From NCBI RefSeq assembly GCF_900302455.1, contig NZ_ONZG01000014.1:62001-126000 (forward strand): a stretch of 64,000 nucleotides of DNA. Reading direction: 5' to 3'. A program made the position numbers and the translations under genes. Origin of the DNA: Falsiruegeria mediterranea M17. Lineage in GTDB: Bacteria > Pseudomonadota > Alphaproteobacteria > Rhodobacterales > Rhodobacteraceae. Positions 1 through 8,236 of the stretch are shown here, in pieces (within the stretch, counting starts at the first letter, position 1; the number at the start of each line of letters is the position of its first letter). A model generated the notes under the pieces. That model searched no databases. It saw nothing but the letters and a program-made list of their open reading frames with translations, and had not been told where the DNA came from.

Positions 1-825
1 AAGCCCAACAGCAAGCCGTACAGCGAAGGCAAGCACCATACCGGCAAAGAGCATTCGTGGGATGAAGGATTCGGTTACTTTGGCGCGGCTGCGCACAGCC
101 TGGGTCTGAATGCCGAAGACAACTACAACATCGCCAAGAAAAAGGACCTTGCCGTTGCGGACGCCAATGGCGACGGCATGGTTGACCTGAAAACCGAGTT
201 TGTCTTTGGCCCCGCCTATTATGCAGCTGGTGCCGACAAGTCGGGCAAGACCACTTGTATGACCGACATAATGACTGCCTTCATCGAAGGCCGTAAGCTG
301 ATCACCTCGGCGCAGCGTGAAGACCTGACAGACGAGCAGCGTACCTAGTTGAAAGCCCATGCCGCGACCATCGAAGAGAACTGGGAAAAGGTTCTGGCTG
401 AAGCCACGTTTAAATATGCAGGTTCGGTCTACAAGGACACCACCAAGATCGGTGAAGCCGCAGACGACGAAGCCCACGCCAAAGCGTACCGTGCCTACGT
501 CAAGCATTGGGGGGAGTTGAAGGGCTTTGCCATGGCGCTGCAGAGCGGCAAGACCAACCTGGGCCGCACAGCCGTGCACCTGAACTGACTGATCGGTTAT
601 GGACCGGTAACCACGGATGAAACCATCGTGTCGGGAATTGACGCGGACGGTAACTTTGTTCGCGACCGCAAGCTGTCGTGGAGCAGCTATCAGCTGAACA
701 TGCTGCGTGTCCAGGAGCTGCTGTTGGACACTTTTGGTATCGAGGCCCGGGCCAACGACGCAACGGCTGAATTGGCCGGTCTGGTTCAAAGCCTGAACAC
801 CGACGGTGGCGCAGAAACCGATTGA
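1..825 (+). pseudogene. DUF4856-family protein, 5'-truncated by window and broken by two in-frame stops
   Basis: One reading frame runs from base 1 to the TGA at 823-825. It is interrupted by TAG at 346-348 and TGA at 586-588, with no frameshift. Conceptual translation across the stops gives a continuous protein rich in Gly/Asn, with GKEHSWDEGFGYFGAA early and LIGYGP after the second stop, which I recognise as like DUF4856 proteins. These are often periplasmic or outer-membrane proteins found near imelysin-type iron-regulated genes. The start lies outside the window. The stops look like single substitutions (for example CAG to TAG). The gene is either a recent pseudogene or affected by sequencing error. 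The function of the family is not established. Confidence 0.6.
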
Positions 826-870
826 TATTGATCACGGGGTGGTCCGGGTTTGCCAGGCCACCCCATCAAC

Positions 871-1672
871 ATGACAAGGCCCGGATTGGAACAACTAGAC
901 CAAATTTCCGCGATTTTCTCGGACTTCATCAATCCCAAAAAGCGGATTTTTGTTGGCTATCTGGTATTGTCCATTCTGATCGCACTGGTGTTTCAGGTCG
1001 GGATCCGCAAATCCTCGGCCAAGGGCGCGTTTGGCGCAATTTTTGACCGCAAGATCCTGCTTTCGCGTTCGTCTGTCGCCGACTACAAGATCTTCGTGAT
1101 CAACCAGGTGATCACGATGCTGGTTTCGCCGTTGCTGCTGACACAGATTGCCATCGCCACGTCCGTATTTTTCTTTCTTCATCGGTTCGAGTTTGTCACG
1201 TCCGGCCAGTTCGAGCAGATAAAGGCGGCCGTTGTTGTTGGTCTGTTTTCCGTGACCCTATTTGTGATCGACGACCTGACCAAATACCTGCTGCACCGCC
1301 GGATGCATCGCATTCCGATCTTGTGGAGCATCCATAAGGTGCACCATTCCGTAACCACCATGACGCCGATCACGGTCTACCGCGTGCACCCGCTTGAGGC
1401 GGTGGTTGGAGTTTCTGTTGATTTCACCGGCGCAGCACCAGATTCACCATTCGGTGGCGCGTCAGCATCACGATCGGAACTTTGGTGCGGCTCTGGCAGT
1501 CTGGGATTGGATGTTCGGTACGCTACACCTGTCCGAGAAACAGGAGCTACAATTTGGTCTTGGGGGTAAACAGGGGGACGAAGGAGATCTGAAAGTGCTC
1601 TATCTTTGGCCGTTCCATGATTTTGCCCGGACCGCGCGCCGGATCGTGACGCGCCCGTTTCAAAGGTTGTGA
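871..1672 (+). pseudogene. Sterol desaturase / fatty acid hydroxylase-like gene with internal deletion and frame change
   Basis: The N-terminal part (ATG at 871, frame 1) has two hydrophobic segments and the first histidine motifs of the membrane di-iron hydroxylase superfamily, LLHRRMHR and HKVHHS, followed by HPLEAVV near 1387-1410. The C-terminal part is in another frame from about 1409 (LLISPAQHQIHHSV, then NFGAALAVWDWMFGTL) and ends at 1672. In intact family members these blocks are separated by a membrane-spanning stretch of several tens of residues. Here they abut, so an out-of-frame internal deletion is the simplest reading. Without the central segment the enzyme is very unlikely to work. 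An intact homologue would hydroxylate or desaturate a lipid in the inner membrane. Confidence 0.7.
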
Positions 1673-1680
1673 TCGGGCAG

Positions 1681-2409
1681 TTAAGGGCGAAGCGGTCGGC
1701 GCCCGTCCTCTTCCAGAATCCAGCACTCTGTGCCCTCAAAGACGGCCGCTGTCAGCGCGTGCCCATAAGCCGCGCCGGTGTCCAGGTTGACGCGATTTCC
1801 GTGATGTTCGGGGGCCGCGACGTGCGAATGGCCGTGCACCACCAACCATGGGTGGGGGGTTTTGTCGTTCAAGAACTCGTCCCGGATCCAGATCAGATCT
1901 TCGGGGTCTTGATCCACGAGCGCCACGCCGGGCTGGACGCCGGCGTGCACGAACAGCAACCCGTTTTCCAGATGGTGGCGTTTCAGCCCGGTCAGAAAGT
2001 CGATGTGTTCTTGTGGAACCGCCGCCTTGGCGCGGGCATGAACCTTATAGACGCGATCTCCTTCAACCACGTCAACGCCATAAGACCGCAATGTCTCGAT
2101 CCCGCCGATCCGAGGATGCAGCCAGTGATAGCCAACCAGAAAACGCGCATCGCTGCGGGGATAATCCTCAAGGAACATCGCCCCGATCTGGTCGTGATTG
2201 CCGCGCAGACAGATCCAGTTACGCCCTTCTGCCTGGCCTTGGATCAACAGCTCCAGCACTGCGCGGCTGTCGGGGCCGCGGTCGGTGTAATCCCCCAGAA
2301 ACACGATCCGGGCATCCGGCCCGCCGTCTGCTTCGATCCGGGCAAGGACGGCATGCAGCATATCGATTTGGCCGTGAATATCGCCAATGGCATAAATGGG
2401 ATCTGGCAT
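1681..2409 (-). CDS. Metallophosphatase (calcineurin-like, Ser/Thr phosphatase or ApaH-like)
   Basis: This is a 242-residue PPP-type metallophosphatase. GDIHG at residues 9-13, GDYTDRG at 39-45 and RGNHD at 69-73 supply the classic metal ligands, and a late VHGHSH supplies the last histidines. It is probably a cytoplasmic hydrolase of phosphoproteins or dinucleoside polyphosphates; the sequence alone does not settle which. The ATG at 2407-2409 is chosen because the fold begins immediately after it (IYAIGDIHG); an upstream in-frame extension would overlap the neighbouring aldolase gene. It follows hpaI by 8 bp, so it is probably the last gene of the homoprotocatechuate operon, although no catabolic role is obvious. 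Confidence 0.85.
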   Translation of the reverse strand: MPDPIYAIGDIHGQIDMLHAVLARIEADGGPDARIVFLGDYTDRGPDSRAVLELLIQGQAEGRNWICLRGNHDQIGAMFLEDYPRSDARFLVGYHWLHPRIGGIETLRSYGVDVVEGDRVYKVHARAKAAVPQEHIDFLTGLKRHHLENGLLFVHAGVQPGVALVDQDPEDLIWIRDEFLNDKTPHPWLVVHGHSHVAAPEHHGNRVNLDTGAAYGHALTAAVFEGTECWILEEDGRRPLRP

Positions 2410-2417
2410 TGGGGCTT

Positions 2418-3203
2418 TCAGCTGTTGTCCGGTTGCAAAAGGTCCTGGCCAGCTTTGGCCGAGGCGCGCATTGATCTGGCAAACAAGGTCACGTCGATGT
2501 CGGTTGCCACAAATGTGGCGCCAAGGTCCAGACACTTGCGTTGCATCGCGGGGTCCAGCGTCAAAATACCTGCGGCCTTGCCAGCAGCGACGATCCGTCT
2601 GATCGAGTCCAAAACCGCCTCGACCACGTCGGGATGACCAGCTTGGCCGATGTGCCCCATGTCCGCTGCAAGGTCTGATGGCCCGATGAACACGCCGTCC
2701 ACTTCCGTTGCCAGAATGTCGTCGAGCGCAGCCTGCCCGGCCCGGTTTTCCACCTGCACCAGCAAACAGATCTGCTGATCCGCCGTTGTCAGATAGTCCG
2801 GGATCGCGGCAAATCGCGAGGCGCGCGCCAGGGCCGAACCAACGCCGCGCACGCCATGCGGCGGATAGCGCACGGCGCGGACAAGTTCGGTCGCCTGATC
2901 GCCGCTTTCAACCATGGGCACCAGCAGGCTTTGCACGCCCGCGTCCAGATATTGCTTGATCATCCAGGTTTCGCCAATGGGCAGGCGGGCTACTGGATGG
3001 CTGCCCGAGCCTTCGATCACACGGATTTGCTCGAGGATCGAATTCAGATCGTTGGGCGCGTGCTCGCCATCAACCAGCAGCCAGTCGAACCCGGCGGTGG
3101 CGGCAATCTCGGTTGCATAGGCGTTGGCCATCCCGACCCAGCATCCGATCTGGGGTTGGCCATCGGCCAAGGCGGCCTTGAACGCGTTATGTGGTGCGGG
3201 CAT
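2418..3203 (-). CDS. hpaI: 4-hydroxy-2-oxoheptane-1,7-dioate aldolase (HpcH/HpaI family)
   Basis: This 261-residue class II (metal-dependent) aldolase cleaves 4-hydroxy-2-oxoheptanedioate to pyruvate and succinate semialdehyde, the last ring-derived step of homoprotocatechuate degradation. Family landmarks visible are LLVDGEHAPND (catalytic His48), the metal-binding Glu in VQVENRAG, and VDGVFIGPSDLAADMG carrying the metal-binding Asp. Length matches the family. It lies in the hpa operon with hpaH upstream and the metallophosphatase downstream. The semialdehyde product would be used by the gabD-like enzyme at 4866-6335, which supports the assignment. Related aldolases (garL, rhmA) share the fold, but the hpa context favours HpaI. 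Confidence 0.9.
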   Translation of the reverse strand: MPAPHNAFKAALADGQPQIGCWVGMANAYATEIAATAGFDWLLVDGEHAPNDLNSILEQIRVIEGSGSHPVARLPIGETWMIKQYLDAGVQSLLVPMVESGDQATELVRAVRYPPHGVRGVGSALARASRFAAIPDYLTTADQQICLLVQVENRAGQAALDDILATEVDGVFIGPSDLAADMGHIGQAGHPDVVEAVLDSIRRIVAAGKAAGILTLDPAMQRKCLDLGATFVATDIDVTLFARSMRASAKAGQDLLQPDNS

Positions 3204-3214
3204 CGTTAAGTTTC

Positions 3215-4015
3215 CTAAGCGAAGTTGATGTCAACGGAACCAAACGCACCAAAGTCGGCGTGGATCTGGGTGCCCGAAGGGCATTCGACCGGGCGAATGA
3301 AACTTCCGGACAGGATCACCTGACCGGGCTCGATGCTTTGGCCATACTGCGCCATGCGACGGGCAAGCCAAACAACGCTTTCGACCGGATCGTTCAGCAC
3401 GCCGGCACCCAGGCCGGTCTCTTCCACCTCGCTGTTGCGCGAGGTGATCGCGCCGACCCACCGAAGGTCAAAGGCGTCTGCAGCATGCTTTTCAGCCCCC
3501 AGCACGATGCCCGCATTGGCGGCATTGTCGCTGATGGTGTCAAAGACGGTGCGTGCCTTGCCCGTGTCCGGGTCCGCGCGTTGAATGCGGGTGTCCAGGA
3601 TCTCGATCGACGGGGCAACATAGTCTGTGGCGGCAATCACGTCGTCGCGGGTGACGTTTTCACCCCCCAAAGCAGACTTCATGACAAAGGCGATCTCGGC
3701 CTCGATCCGGGGCTGGATGAACCGTCCCGCGGGCACGGTTGCCCCGGTTTCAAAACCCATGTCGTCAAACAGGATGCCGCTGTCTGGGATGTCGATGTTC
3801 AGCGCGTATTGCATCGCTTTCGAGGTCAGCCCGATTTTCCACCCGATCACGCGCCGCCCCTGGGCCAGCTTGGCCCGGTAGATGGCGTTCTGCACCTCGT
3901 ATGCGTCGTCCATCCCCATCTCGGGGTGGCGCAACGTCAGCAGGCCGATCTGCTGTCCGGTTTCTTCGGCTTGCAACAGATCGGCCGCAGCGCGGGCGTG
4001 GTCGTCTGGGGTCAT
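3215..4015 (-). CDS. hpaH: 2-oxo-hept-4-ene-1,7-dioate hydratase
   Basis: This is a 266-residue member of the HpaH/MhpD/XylJ hydratase branch of the fumarylacetoacetate hydrolase superfamily. It adds water to 2-oxohept-4-ene-1,7-dioate to give the substrate of HpaI. Features seen are WKIGLTSKAMQ near residue 60, the acidic metal-site segment RIEAEIAFV around 105, and the C-terminal block VILSGSFIRPVE. Full length compared with E. coli HpcG/HpaH. The ATG overlaps the stop of hpaG by 4 bp (ATGA), indicating translational coupling. XylJ-type hydratases would look similar, but the adjacent HpaG, HpaI, HpaE and HpaF make homoprotocatechuate the consistent pathway. Confidence 0.9.
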   Translation of the reverse strand: MTPDDHARAAADLLQAEETGQQIGLLTLRHPEMGMDDAYEVQNAIYRAKLAQGRRVIGWKIGLTSKAMQYALNIDIPDSGILFDDMGFETGATVPAGRFIQPRIEAEIAFVMKSALGGENVTRDDVIAATDYVAPSIEILDTRIQRADPDTGKARTVFDTISDNAANAGIVLGAEKHAADAFDLRWVGAITSRNSEVEETGLGAGVLNDPVESVVWLARRMAQYGQSIEPGQVILSGSFIRPVECPSGTQIHADFGAFGSVDINFA

Positions 4016-4866
4016 ACCGCTTCATCCTCTACCTTGTTGCGCAGGGTGCCGATGCCTGAGGCGGTGACCTCGACCACATCGCCGGGGACCAGGTATTTCG
4101 GTGGATCAAACCGCGCGCCGGCCCCGGTAGGGGTGCCAGTGACGATGATGTCGCCAGGCTGCAACGTCATGAAGGTCGAGATATATTCGATCTCGCGTCG
4201 GATCGGGAACATCATGCGATTCAATGTATCATCCTGCCGTAGCTCGCCATTCACATGAGTCTGGATGCGCGCGTCATCCAGCTGTGCGGCGTCGGTGAAG
4301 GGCACGAGCCACGGCCCGATGGCACCCGAGTTGTCCCAGTTCTTGCCTTGGGTGACGTTGAATTTGGCGTGACGCACCCAATCGCGAATTGTCCCCTCGT
4401 TGCATAGGGTTAGCGCGGCAATATGATCATAGGCGTTATCTTGCGAAATCCGGCGACCACCTTTGCCGATGACGATAGCTACCTCGCCCTCATAATCCAG
4501 TGTGTGGTTTTCTGGAGGGCGGATCAGCGGGCGGTCATGGCCGGTGAACCCGCTAGCAAAGCGTGGGAAGAGGGACATGTATTTGGGCTGCGCACTGCCG
4601 TCTTTGTATTCGGCATTGCGGTCGGGGAAGTTTACGCCAACGCACAAAATCCGGCGCACGTCCGGCATCACCATGTCATAGGTGAACTCGGTGTGGGTGA
4701 CGGGTTTGCCTTTGGCAGCTTCGGACAGCTTGTCGAACTCACCCGCTGCGATGACCTCATAAAGGCTCGCGCGCCCGGGAAAGGCATCGTTCAGCGCGGT
4801 CGCGCCGTCATCGGTGATAGCACCAAAAAAGCTCTCGCCATTGGCGGCGTACGTTGCAAATCGCAT
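4012..4866 (-). CDS. hpaG: Fumarylacetoacetate hydrolase family protein, probable HpaG (OPET decarboxylase/isomerase)
   Basis: This 284-residue FAH-fold protein has the typical blocks ILCVGVNFPDRNAEY, the metal site LDYEGEVAIVIGKGGR (Glu-x-Glu type) and the C-terminal GDIIVTGTPTGAG. In the pathway HpaG decarboxylates 5-oxopent-3-ene-1,2,5-tricarboxylate and isomerises the product. E. coli HpaG is a tandem-duplicated protein of over 400 residues; this one is a single module, so either it forms homodimers that do both steps or HpaF covers the isomerisation. It overlaps hpaH by 4 bp and the gabD-like stop by 1 bp, consistent with one transcript. Acylpyruvase activity is the main alternative. Confidence 0.82.
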   Translation of the reverse strand: MRFATYAANGESFFGAITDDGATALNDAFPGRASLYEVIAAGEFDKLSEAAKGKPVTHTEFTYDMVMPDVRRILCVGVNFPDRNAEYKDGSAQPKYMSLFPRFASGFTGHDRPLIRPPENHTLDYEGEVAIVIGKGGRRISQDNAYDHIAALTLCNEGTIRDWVRHAKFNVTQGKNWDNSGAIGPWLVPFTDAAQLDDARIQTHVNGELRQDDTLNRMMFPIRREIEYISTFMTLQPGDIIVTGTPTGAGARFDPPKYLVPGDVVEVTASGIGTLRNKVEDEAV

Positions 4867-6335
4867 CAGGCCTCCTCTGCGGCATCAATGCCGCCCATGC
4901 ACAGGTATTTCAGTTCCATGAAGTCATCCAGACCATACCGCGATCCTTCGCGGCCCAGCCCGGACATCTTGACCCCGCCAAAGGGCGCTTCGGCTGTTGA
5001 GATCAGGCCGGTGTTGATACCGACCATGCCGTATTCCAACGCCTCGGACACACGCCAGACGCGGGCCAGATCGCGAGAGTAAAAATAGGACGCCAAGCCA
5101 AATTCGGTGTCATTGGCAGCAGCCACGACTTCGGCCTCGGTGTCGAACTTGAATAGCGGCGCGACGGGGCCGAAGGTTTCCTCGGTCGCGACGGCCATGT
5201 CGGCTGTCACGCCGGTGAGGATGGTGGGTTCATAGAAGGTGCCACCAAGCGCGTGCGCCTTGCCGCCGAGAGTTACGGTTGCGCCTTTGCTGGTGGCGTC
5301 GGAGACGTGTTCGGCCACCTTGTCCACGGCGGGTTGGTCAATCAGCGGCCCAAAGACGATGCCTTCGTCAAAGCCGTTGCCGGTGGGCAGGGTCGCTACC
5401 TTGGAGGCCAGCTTTTCCGCAAAAGCGTCATAGACACCGGCCTGCACATAAATTCGGTTGGCACAGACACAGGTCTGGCCGTTGTTGCGGAATTTGGCAA
5501 TCACAGCGCCCTCGACGGCGGCGTCCAGATCGGCGTCGTTGAACACGATGAAGGGCGCATTGCCGCCCAGTTCCAACCCCAGTTTCTTGATCGTAGGCGC
5601 GCATTGGGCGTAGAGCATCGCGCCGATTTCGGTCGAACCGGTGAAGGTCAGTTTTTGGACGGTCGGGTTGCCGGTCATCTCGGCCCCGATCACACGGGCA
5701 GACCCTGTGATGACCGAGAAGAGCCCGGCTGGCAGGCCCGCGCGTTCGCCCAAGACCGCCAGAGCAATGGCCGAAAACGGTGTTTGGCTTGCCGGTTTCA
5801 GCACCATGGCGCAGCCCGCAGCAAAGGCGGGGCCGGCCTTGCGGGTGATCATCGCATTGGGAAAGTTCCAAGGCGTGATCGCAGCCACAACGCCAATGGG
5901 TTGCTTGATGGTGATGATCCGCTTGTCGGGTGCGTGACCTGGCGTGACATCCCCATACGCGCGGCGCGCCTCTTCGGCGAACCACTCGATGAACGACGCA
6001 CCGTAAGCGATCTCGCCCTTGGCCTCGGTCAGCGGTTTTCCCTGCTCGGCGGTCAGGATGGCACCCAGATCGTCCTGATGGTCCATCATCAGATCAAACC
6101 AACGGCGCAAGACCTGCGCGCGGTCCTTGGCAGTGCGTTTGGTCCAGGCCTTTTGCGCCGTCTGGGCCGCCGCGATGGCGCTGCGGGTTTCGTCCGTACC
6201 AAGATTGGGCACATGGCCGATCACCCCGCCCGTGGCGGGGTTGGTTACGGCCAGTCCGGTGTCATCCGGCTCGATCCATTGACCGCCCACAAGGGCGGCC
6301 TGACGCAACAAGGTCGGGTCGTTGAGCTTGATCAT
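4866..6335 (-). CDS. gabD: NAD(P)-dependent succinate-semialdehyde dehydrogenase
   Basis: This is a 489-residue aldehyde dehydrogenase of the GabD type. It shows PWNFPNAMITRK, the glycine loop FTGSTEIG, the general-base block LELGGNAPFIVF, and the catalytic-cysteine block NNGQTCVCANRIYVQ. The C-terminal APFGGVKMSGLGREGS is typical of succinate-semialdehyde dehydrogenases. It sits inside the hpa operon, where HpaI would generate succinate semialdehyde, so it probably delivers succinate to the TCA cycle. The ATG at 6333-6335 fits the family N-terminus. Start and stop junctions are tight (9 bp to the dioxygenase upstream, 1-bp overlap downstream). Confidence 0.9.
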   Translation of the reverse strand: MIKLNDPTLLRQAALVGGQWIEPDDTGLAVTNPATGGVIGHVPNLGTDETRSAIAAAQTAQKAWTKRTAKDRAQVLRRWFDLMMDHQDDLGAILTAEQGKPLTEAKGEIAYGASFIEWFAEEARRAYGDVTPGHAPDKRIITIKQPIGVVAAITPWNFPNAMITRKAGPAFAAGCAMVLKPASQTPFSAIALAVLGERAGLPAGLFSVITGSARVIGAEMTGNPTVQKLTFTGSTEIGAMLYAQCAPTIKKLGLELGGNAPFIVFNDADLDAAVEGAVIAKFRNNGQTCVCANRIYVQAGVYDAFAEKLASKVATLPTGNGFDEGIVFGPLIDQPAVDKVAEHVSDATSKGATVTLGGKAHALGGTFYEPTILTGVTADMAVATEETFGPVAPLFKFDTEAEVVAAANDTEFGLASYFYSRDLARVWRVSEALEYGMVGINTGLISTAEAPFGGVKMSGLGREGSRYGLDDFMELKYLCMGGIDAAEEA

Positions 6336-6344
6336 GTCGACCTC

Positions 6345-7328
6345 TTACGGCGCGATGATGGGCGTGGCGGCCAGATCGGAATCTTTCACTTCGGTACCAA
6401 CAAATTCGGTCCCGTGCTCGAACCAGCTGCGCGGCGCAGCAGCCCCCCAAAGGGTTTGGCGCTGCGGATCCGTAAGGTCCCACTTGATCGGTTCAAGATC
6501 CGGATCAACGGTCTGATAGTCCGAGCAGTAGATCTCGATCCGGTGACCGTCGGGGTCTAGAATGTAAAGGAAAAAGGCGTTCGAAATACCGTGCCGACCG
6601 GGACCGCGTTCGATGTTGTCGACGTATCCGGTGGTCGACATCAGATCGAGAAGGTCGATGATGTTAAGCGGTGTCGGAACCCAGAACGCCACATGGTGCA
6701 TCCGCGGACCTTTGCCGTTTGTGAACGCCATGTCATGCACGCCACCCTTGCGGTGCATCCAGGCCGCCCACAGGCGCTTGCTCTCTTCATCCTCGGTGTA
6801 TTCCGTCACCCGGAAGCCAAAGTCGCTGTAAAAGGCAACGCTGTCGTCAACATTGGACGAGAAGCAGTTGAAATGATCGATCCGCAGAGGTTTGACCCCG
6901 CGATAGAGCGCGTATTTCTGATGGATCGGCTCCAGCCGGTCCATCTTGTGATAGAACTCCAGTGGGATGCCCATGTTGTCCGAGGTCAGCAAAGTGCGGC
7001 CTTGATAGGGGCGCTCGACCCAGGATGTCGGGCGTCCCTTGGATTTGAAGTACGCCTCGGCCTTGTCCAGATCGTCCTCGTCAAAGGTCTTGAAGCCCAT
7101 CACCTCGACCGTGCCGGGTTGGTCCGATTTCTGTAGGATCACACAGTGGTGGCCGCGTTCTTCCATCGCGCGCAAATAGACATGGCTGTCGCTTTCATCC
7201 GAAACCTGAAGGCCCAGGATATCGGTGTAGAACTTGCGCGAGGCCGCCAGATCACTGACGTTCAGACACACATGGCTCAGCCGGATGGTGTTGAAATCGG
7301 GATAGAGGTTGGGTGCGGGGATGGGCAT
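6345..7328 (-). CDS. Extradiol dioxygenase, VOC type, probable homoprotocatechuate 2,3-dioxygenase
   Basis: This 327-residue protein has two glyoxalase/VOC modules, like the type I extradiol dioxygenases. The C-terminal module carries the facial triad: His152 in RIDHFN, His in HHVAF (211/212) and Glu265 in GHRIEIY. The spacing agrees with the Brevibacterium/Arthrobacter-type homoprotocatechuate 2,3-dioxygenase, which opens the 3,4-dihydroxyphenylacetate ring at the 2,3 bond. It lies between the gabD-like gene and a second, structurally unrelated enzyme predicted to do the same reaction (7341-8192). Either the two are redundant or one takes a related catechol. The reaction class is clear; the exact substrate is inferred from the operon. 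Confidence 0.85.
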   Translation of the reverse strand: MPIPAPNLYPDFNTIRLSHVCLNVSDLAASRKFYTDILGLQVSDESDSHVYLRAMEERGHHCVILQKSDQPGTVEVMGFKTFDEDDLDKAEAYFKSKGRPTSWVERPYQGRTLLTSDNMGIPLEFYHKMDRLEPIHQKYALYRGVKPLRIDHFNCFSSNVDDSVAFYSDFGFRVTEYTEDEESKRLWAAWMHRKGGVHDMAFTNGKGPRMHHVAFWVPTPLNIIDLLDLMSTTGYVDNIERGPGRHGISNAFFLYILDPDGHRIEIYCSDYQTVDPDLEPIKWDLTDPQRQTLWGAAAPRSWFEHGTEFVGTEVKDSDLAATPIIAP

Positions 7329-7340
7329 CGAAGCCTCCTG

Positions 7341-8192
7341 TTAGACGGGAAAAAGTACGTTGGTTTGGCCGGTGCCCGAACTGGGGAAATACTCGGTCAC
7401 GACTTCACATTTCTTGTCGTAGCTATCCCAGCCAAGCGCGCCATACAGCATCGCCGTGTCATGCATGGACCCTTCGCCACAGCAGAAGGTGGCATAGTCG
7501 CCCAGCATCTTGAGAAAGGTGGCGTGATCGCCGTTCTTCCACATCTCGAGCACGTGCAAGTCCATCTGCCGATTGAACTCGGAACTGATGGTGAAGGTGC
7601 CATTGTTGGCGGCGTAATCCTTGTTGGGCCAAATCTTGTGGCTGAGCGACCCGGACGCCACGAGCAATACCTTTTCGTCGCTCGCCTCGATCGCTTCGCG
7701 GATGGCTTCGCCCACCACGCGGCTTTCATCGTGATCATGAACGGTGGCCCAGGCGGCGATTGATACGACTTTCATCTCATGTTCGCGGCTCATGAAGCGC
7801 ATTGGAACAAGTGTACCGTATTCCAGCTCTAGACTGTCCAGATGATGGCACAATGTATAGGCACCCTTGTCGGATGCGGCCTTGGCTATGGCGTCACCCA
7901 ATTCCGGGTTACCGTCATAGGCGTAGGGCAGGTCCTGAATGAACTGCGGGAATTCGTTCGAGGTGAACAGCCCCTCGAACCGCGCATTGGCGTTGATGTG
8001 GAAGCCTGCGTTGATCACCCAATGTGTGTCGCAGATCACCACCGTCGTCGCGCCCAATTCCTTGGCACGTCGTGCGATTTCGCGATGACCGTCAATGGCG
8101 GCTTGCCGCTTTCCTTTCACGGGGCCTTCCTGCTCGGACATGAGCATTGTGGGCACGTGGGTCATCTTGGCGGCGAGAACAATCTCTCCCAT
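7341..8192 (-). CDS. hpaD: 3,4-dihydroxyphenylacetate 2,3-dioxygenase, LigB (type III) family
   Basis: This 283-residue LigB-superfamily extradiol dioxygenase resembles E. coli HpaD. It has AAKMTHVPTML with an early metal-ligand His, VVICDTHWVIN, and LVASGSLSHKIWP. It converts homoprotocatechuate to 5-carboxymethyl-2-hydroxymuconate semialdehyde. The start at 8190-8192 is chosen because an AGGAGGA Shine-Dalgarno lies 5-6 bases upstream and the family N-terminus (MGEIVLAAKMTH) begins there; the longer in-frame extension upstream overlaps hpaE and has no family similarity. It lies 12 bp upstream of the VOC-type dioxygenase in the same direction. Confidence 0.9.
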   Translation of the reverse strand: MGEIVLAAKMTHVPTMLMSEQEGPVKGKRQAAIDGHREIARRAKELGATTVVICDTHWVINAGFHINANARFEGLFTSNEFPQFIQDLPYAYDGNPELGDAIAKAASDKGAYTLCHHLDSLELEYGTLVPMRFMSREHEMKVVSIAAWATVHDHDESRVVGEAIREAIEASDEKVLLVASGSLSHKIWPNKDYAANNGTFTISSEFNRQMDLHVLEMWKNGDHATFLKMLGDYATFCCGEGSMHDTAMLYGALGWDSYDKKCEVVTEYFPSSGTGQTNVLFPV

Positions 8193-8236
8193 GGTCTCCT
8201 CCTGGAGTTTGAGTGGGTTCGCGCGATTTTGGGGGC

